From contig JAYMSP010002528.1 of the NCBI GenBank assembly GCA_036897095.1, positions 1 to 23,747 of the forward strand: 23,747 nucleotides of DNA, written 5' to 3'. This stretch comes from Plantago elongata (Eukaryota > Streptophyta > Magnoliopsida > Lamiales > Plantaginaceae). The notes beneath the pieces are model-generated. The model was not told the DNA's origin, searched no databases, and saw only the letters and a list, made by a program, of their open reading frames with translations. Positions 19,822-23,747 of this stretch are shown piece after piece; position 1 is the first letter of the stretch, and the number at the start of each line of letters is the position of its first letter. The position numbers were made by a program, and so were the translations under genes.

Positions 19822-20008
19822 GCAATTCTACTACAATATAATCATTATTCATCCATTCAAACGGATCCAACTCCGATTCTATACCAAACACCCACTCAAT
19901 TATTACTTACTCGTCTAAGTTTCCAGGAAATTACTACAAGTCGTCTAGTAGTACGAGTACAATTCAAATGGCCCTACCTAATTTTGATGACCACAGATTT
20001 AATTAATA

Positions 20009-20224
20009 TTCCCCCCATCTCAAATTGAAATCGATAAAATTCTCAGTCTAACTTTTCATAATTAAAGTTATTAAATTTTAAATTTAATTTATTCATATAT
20101 AATATTTTTAATAAAATTTTGAAAATATAACATGTAATCTTCAAGAATATAATTTTTTAATATTTTTACTAACATTATTTATGAGTCTGAAACTTCTAAT
20201 TAGAGTAATTAGATAAAGAGGTAG
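20009..20224. mobile_element. Probable Stowaway-like MITE, diverged
   Basis: The left end TTCCCCCCATCTCAAATT and the right end, which reads CTACCTCTTTATCTAATT in complement, are partly matching and resemble the CTCCCTCxxTCCC pattern. TA flanks at 20007-20008 and 20225-20226. It is 216 bp, AT-rich and non-coding. The TIRs are poorly conserved. Confidence 0.5.
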
Positions 20225-20593
20225 TATACTCCTCACCCTCAAATTAATACAGTAACAATACGTACAGCAAAAGCTCCAATTCTCAACACATACACTATGT
20301 ATGTATTTCCAAGTCCTTAATTAACTTTTTTAATCCATAATTAAATACCTAAATTTATTAATGATCAAATTAAAACAAAATTATAGTATAAGAAACAAAA
20401 CCACCCCATATGATATGCAAGTACGCACGAGTAAATAAATATCGCGTCTACTACTACATTTGCAACTTTCACAATTCTAAATGAGCTAGTGGTTCGATAA
20501 ATTAACTGGCAATAGTATTAATTATTCAAGTCTCATAACTTAATCAAACATTACATTTACGCCAGCCAAAACTGAAGTAGTTAGCTATATATA

Positions 20594-20613
20594 CAAACAC
20601 ACACACACACACA
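20594..20613. repeat. (AC)n microsatellite in the RCI2 3' UTR
   Basis: A run of AC dinucleotides (TG on the transcript strand) starts 6 bp downstream of the RCI2 stop codon. It would be transcribed in the 3' UTR. Confidence 0.9.
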
Positions 20614-20618
20614 CCTAG

Positions 20619-21009
20619 CTATCCAACTAGCACGTAGATGGCGTAGATGATACCCGGAATGTATCCAAGCACAGTCAGCAACAAACAGATCCAGAATTCA
20701 ACCTGCAGTTTTTATTTTTTTTCAAAACGAAAGGTAACATCATAATTCATATACTATATTACTATAATACTTAGTAGTGGCCATGTTTCACTTAATAACT
20801 TGGAAACATTTCAAGCCACAAAATAACTTTTTTTCAACAAACTGAAACTATATTACATGCTTGAAATGATAAATTGTACGTACAGTGATAGATATATATA
20901 TATAATAAAATTATGAATGAATTCTTACTCCACATCCATATCTGAGGAAGACTCCAACAGGTGGCAAAAGAATTGCCAGTAGTATTTCGAGAAACGTTTC
21001 TGATCCCAT
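20619..21009 (-). CDS. RCI2: RCI2/PMP3 family low-temperature-inducible membrane protein
   Basis: This is a two-exon gene: exon 1 at 21009-20929 (27 codons) and exon 2 at 20702-20619 (27 codons plus stop), with a 226-bp GT-AG intron at 20928-20703 in phase after RYGCG. The product has 54 residues, the same length as Arabidopsis RCI2A. It is almost entirely two membrane helices: FLEILLAILLPPVGVFLRYG (5-24) and WICLLLTVLGYIPGIIYAIY (31-50). The family signatures LLPPVGVFLRYGCG, EFW and LGYIPGIIYAIYVL are all present. PMP3/RCI2 proteins are small plasma-membrane or endomembrane proteins that affect membrane potential and limit Na+ entry under cold, salt and drought. The start is the only Met and matches the family start. 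It lacks the acidic C-terminal tail of the longer RCI2 subgroup. It looks fully intact. Confidence 0.97.
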
Positions 21010-21147
21010 CAAGTTTTGTAAAATTTAGCTCAAATATACTCTAGCTTAATTTGTTACTTCAAGACAACCAACGATCAAGCGATTGAATTGGATAAATATG
21101 TTCAAGGCTATCATGAGGTATTAATTGGAATTGCATGATGGACAGAT

Positions 21148-21202
21148 GTCGGCTCATTAGGAGGTAACATGACACATACTCATCACATCGATGATTACGT
21201 GG
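21148..21202 (-). promoter_or_regulatory. CRT/DRE and ABRE-like cores upstream of RCI2
   Basis: On the minus strand GCCGAC (21148-21153), the core bound by CBF/DREB factors, lies 139 bp upstream of the start codon. CCACGT (21197-21202), an ABRE-type core bound by ABF/bZIP factors, lies 45 bp further out. Both cores are known in cold- and ABA-induced promoters, which fits the gene. They are short motifs and may occur by chance; no clear TATA box was fixed (ATATTTAT near 21090 is a weak candidate). Confidence 0.5.
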
Positions 21203-21209
21203 AATCAAA

Positions 21210-21833
21210 CATTACTTTGTTATTTAAGCCACGGTATAATTTTCTTTTCATCTCAATATATGGTGTATACTTGTATTTAGTAGATACATAACCTGACTCC
21301 TAAGCACAAACTCCTCGTAATTTACCCGTATTCGTCAATTAACTTTTTTATAAAAGCTTATATGGATGAAAACTTTAATTCTTCTGTCAATTGTTGGATT
21401 GGTTGGGTGCCACCTATCATATAATTCACATAATTAAAAAATTATATATATTATTTAAATTTTATTTTTTTAATTTAAAACGGTTAAAATTAACTCGAAA
21501 TCAAACTTATTATGTAATTTAATTGAATATTAAATAAATTATATATTAAATTATATAATAGATTAATAGTAATATATTAATGTTACTTCAAAGGAGATGG
21601 CAATTGAGTTTATTGTTTCACGAAGAGCACTAACCTACTAACTTTGTTCGATGGGTATCAAGTTATCAACAGCCGTAAAAAGTTTAGTGGGAATTAATTC
21701 TTTGTCATTTTCTTTTTCTATGATTTTGATATCGATTATAGGTGAGCTTCTATTGTAATATGCTACAAATCCCTTCTTATACCTTTCTTATAAAATGGCA
21801 TTGCTACCATATCCCTTCTTATAAAATGGCACA
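21210..21833. other. AT-rich intergenic sequence
   Basis: No gene is supported. An imperfect direct duplication (ATCCCTTCTTAT and ATAAAATGGCA, at about 21769-21801 and 21810-21832) lies next to the CACTA end. Confidence 0.5.
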
Positions 21834-22230
21834 CACTACAACAAAATTCATATTTAGTATCATTACTCATAATGACAATTTCATTCAAATGTGATAATAA
21901 TACAAAGTTGTAACAATTGATGAAAAGTGTTACTGATTAATAAAATAAATAAATAAATAAATAATAATTAAAATTAAAAATATGAAGTGACACTTTCAAA
22001 GTGTACCATAATTTTCTAGTAACATATTTTTAAAAATGTGACTATATGCTATATGATATGGTGACATTAGAATTCCTAGTGCCACCTATAAAAGACTAAT
22101 ATAGTAACATTCTTATCAAAGTGTTAAGTAAACATATATTGGTGATATTTGTAGAGTAATATTACTCTTTAGAATATTAATTGGCACAAATGTTAATCAC
22201 ACTAAAACAATAAAGAATCATAAAACTAGT
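21834..22230 (+). mobile_element. CACTA (En/Spm) element left end, partial
   Basis: CACTACAACAAAATTCA (21834-21850) matches plant CACTA termini. The next ~350 nt carry many AGTGACAC/AGTGTTAC/AGTAACAT-type motifs in both orientations (for example 21927, 21986, 22017 and 22101), as in CACTA subterminal regions. An AAAT microsatellite lies at about 21943-21966. No matching right end was found. Confidence 0.6.
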
Positions 22231-22488
22231 ACTCTTTGGGAGTGTGTACGTCTAAACAAATAATTGTATCAAATAAACTGATCAATGTACAAAATAGAAA
22301 ATAATTTAAGAGTAATATGCGATTAAAGTCAAAGACAGTTGACCGCATAATAGTAAAATAATAAATTACTAGGGAACGGAGGAGTATATTTTAAAGCATA
22401 CTGTATAATCACTTTTTCATGCAAATATGTGTTGTGTTCAAAAAATGAATTAGCATTAGTATTTTAAAAGTGTAGTCCTTCAGTTTTG
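22231..22488. other. AT-rich sequence with a Stowaway-like end
   Basis: AGGGAACGGAGGAGTA (22371-22386) looks like the right terminus of a Stowaway MITE. No convincing left partner was found, so it may be a fragment. Confidence 0.4.
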
Positions 22489-22900
22489 CAAGTAGAAATG
22501 ATTCGGAGCTCCGCTCTACTGATACTTGTACTATAGTTGATCCTGATCCTAATCTTCGGGTAAGATTTTTCTATTTTTCGTAATATGTAGTGTAATATTT
22601 TTTTTAACTTTTTTTCATAAGAACACCTTTGAATGAGCTGCTCTATTTGATATCGGTCAGGTGGGTGCGAGAGTATGTTTAAAGAGCATATTGGATCCAA
22701 TGATTACCATTGCTATTGGGACATTATATAGTACTAATCTTGAACAAGAAGTAAATGGTCGAGAGTTGGGTGCTTATCACTATGAAGTTTATATACAATA
22801 TATTTCGAGGCCTAGTGAACGTTTAGAAAGACTATGTGGACAATTCAAGACAATTGGAAAAACTATTGGAATGCATATTGCATGGCCGAGAGCTTTTGTG
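22489..22900 (+). pseudogene. Fragment of CACTA-associated gene (DUF8039-like domain)
   Basis: The clear exon is 22661-22900, 80 codons, bounded by a TCAG acceptor and a GTGGTAAGT donor. It encodes CLKSILDPMITIAIGTLYST, NGRELGAYHYEVYIQYI and LCGQFKTIGKTIGMHIAWP. This spacing (aIGT.YST, G.eLG...cEV, KTIG.AxG..iAWP) is what I recall for DUF8039, found at the C-terminal side of many plant proteins linked to CACTA elements. A preceding short exon ending at 22559 (DPDPNLR, then GTAAG) joins it in phase 0 across a 101-bp intron. The first codon of the main exon is GTG, which fits an internal exon. No transposase core or further exons are in view, so it is partial. It may be part of the element starting at 21834. 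Confidence 0.6.
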
Positions 22901-23230
22901 GTAAGTAAAAACGTCTTCCAATTTTTTATTCTTTGTGAGTATTGCCTTCTTTGCACAGTCTCCTTGAGGACTTCTATCTTCATCTCTGCTGGGATTTTCA
23001 CCCCTTTGAAGTGTACCTTACTTGTGTTTCATATGTTATTTGTAGTTGTCGGAGCACATGGACGGTTGCTTGTTTTAATGCTCCAGGACCACTGTAATAT
23101 ATGAATGAAGATAGGTGATGCTTTTGTGGGTGACTGAGACTTGAGATATGTTTACCGAGAAGGATGAAGGTGCAGCGTTAGGAGAATTTGCATTTTTTCT
23201 TTTACAGTTTCTATAGTTCCCAATAACAGT
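22901..23230. other. Sequence between CACTA fragment and next CACTA end
   Basis: This is probably intron of the preceding fragment followed by unrelated sequence. The open frame runs on to 23104 but loses domain character after the donor. Confidence 0.4.
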
Positions 23231-23747
23231 CACTACAAGAAAACAACGTTTTTCTAACGGAATTTTCTAACGGAATAATTTTCCGTTAGAATAGTAACGA
23301 AAATTGTAACGGAATCACAGTTCCGTTAGAAATTTGCAATCCGCCCAGACGGTTTAACCACTGGCCGGTAATGATTCTAACGGAATCTTGTATTCCGTTA
23401 CAAATTTGTCACGGAATCATATATTCCGTCACAAATTAGTAACTGAATGTTTATTCCGTTAGAAATTTGTAACGGAATACATGATTCCGTTAGAAATTTG
23501 TAACGGAATACATGATTCCATGACAAATTTGTAACGGAATACATGATTCCGTGACAAATCTGTGACGGAATACATGATTCCATGACAAATTTGTAACGGA
23601 ATACAATATTCCATTACAAATTTACATTATTTTATACTTCATTTTGTTTTGTTTTAAATATAAAATATACTTTATTTTATTTTATTTATATATATACTTT
23701 ATTTAATTTATTGATGATATATATACGTACGTACGCACTACTATATA
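23231..23747 (+). mobile_element. CACTA (En/Spm) element left end, cut by window edge
   Basis: CACTACAAGAAAAC (23231-23244) is the classic plant CACTA terminus. The preceding AGT (23228-23230) would be the 3-bp target site. The subterminal region is full of TAACGGAAT/ATTCCGTTA motifs in both orientations from 23255 on, culminating in a tandem array at 23378-23624. The coding part and right end lie outside the window. Confidence 0.85.
23378..23624. repeat. Tandem array of eight 31-bp hairpin units (CACTA subterminal)
   Basis: Units begin at 23378, 23409, 23440, 23470, 23501, 23532, 23563 and 23594, a period of 31 (one 30). Each unit holds TAACGGAAT, a 5-nt spacer and ATTCCGTTA, then (C/G)AAATTTG. 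Several later units have one arm changed (ATTCCATGA). An outlying unit lies at 23307. Such arrays bind the CACTA transposase accessory protein (TnpA in maize En/Spm). Confidence 0.93.

Noticed and set aside
22231..22386. Complete Stowaway MITE ending at 22386
   Set aside because: Only the right end fits; the candidate left end (TACTCTTTGGGAG) does not pair with it.
21834..22592. CACTA element from 21834 to the GTAGTG at about 22592
   Set aside because: The right-end sequence matches only the last few bases, the 3-bp target sites differ, and the end would fall inside the predicted intron.
23398..23583. Minus-strand frame with repeated MESCIPSQICHG-like units
   Set aside because: It is an incidental translation of the CACTA subterminal 31-bp array.

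Overview
This is nuclear plant DNA, most likely from a eudicot. It is AT-rich, its genes are sparse and intron-containing, and it carries a LATERAL ORGAN BOUNDARIES-domain gene, an RCI2/PMP3 gene and many plant-type transposons (Ty1/copia, Stowaway, hAT, CACTA, tRNA-derived SINE). Nothing bacterial is present. I do not assign a species.

Region by region: 1-5719 is a decayed Ty1/copia retrotransposon on the minus strand: 5' LTR, primer-binding site, gag with two zinc knuckles, damaged protease, integrase, and only the start of reverse transcriptase, which stops abruptly against a different LTR filling 1-995. About 5852-6212 is a diverged repeat with a second copy at about 16608-16965. The intact two-exon LBD gene (minus strand, 8080-9284, 199 aa, LBD1/LBD11-like) has a TATA box at 9373-9380. 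From 9.4 to 14.5 kb no gene is supported, but there are a hairpin cluster, two copies of one SINE family (one with a clean target-site duplication), tandem duplications and a group of GATGCGTTTT-type inverted motifs.

From 14.8 to 16.25 kb a Stowaway MITE is followed by the most striking object: a 1.06-kb non-autonomous hAT element with TIRs and an 8-bp target duplication. Its ends are packed with ACGGATA/TATCCGT motifs, including a perfect 34-bp palindrome, and it carries the first exon of a phytocyanin (lamin-like/ENODL type) gene, so it looks like a gene-capturing ('Pack-type') hAT. From 17.1 to 20.2 kb come a 77-bp minisatellite, a degenerate coding fragment, and a segment with no G on the plus strand for 249 nt, then a probable second Stowaway element.

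The second intact gene is RCI2/PMP3 (minus strand, 20619-21009, two exons, 54 aa), with CRT/DRE and ABRE-like cores upstream. The right end is CACTA (En/Spm) territory: one CACTA terminus at 21834, a spliced fragment of a CACTA-associated domain at 22661-22900, and another CACTA terminus at 23231 with an eight-copy 31-bp array, running off the window.

The LBD and RCI2 genes are independent single-copy plant genes, one developmental and one stress-related. Everything else supported here is transposon-derived. All calls come from reading the sequence and from remembered family features; no database search was run.
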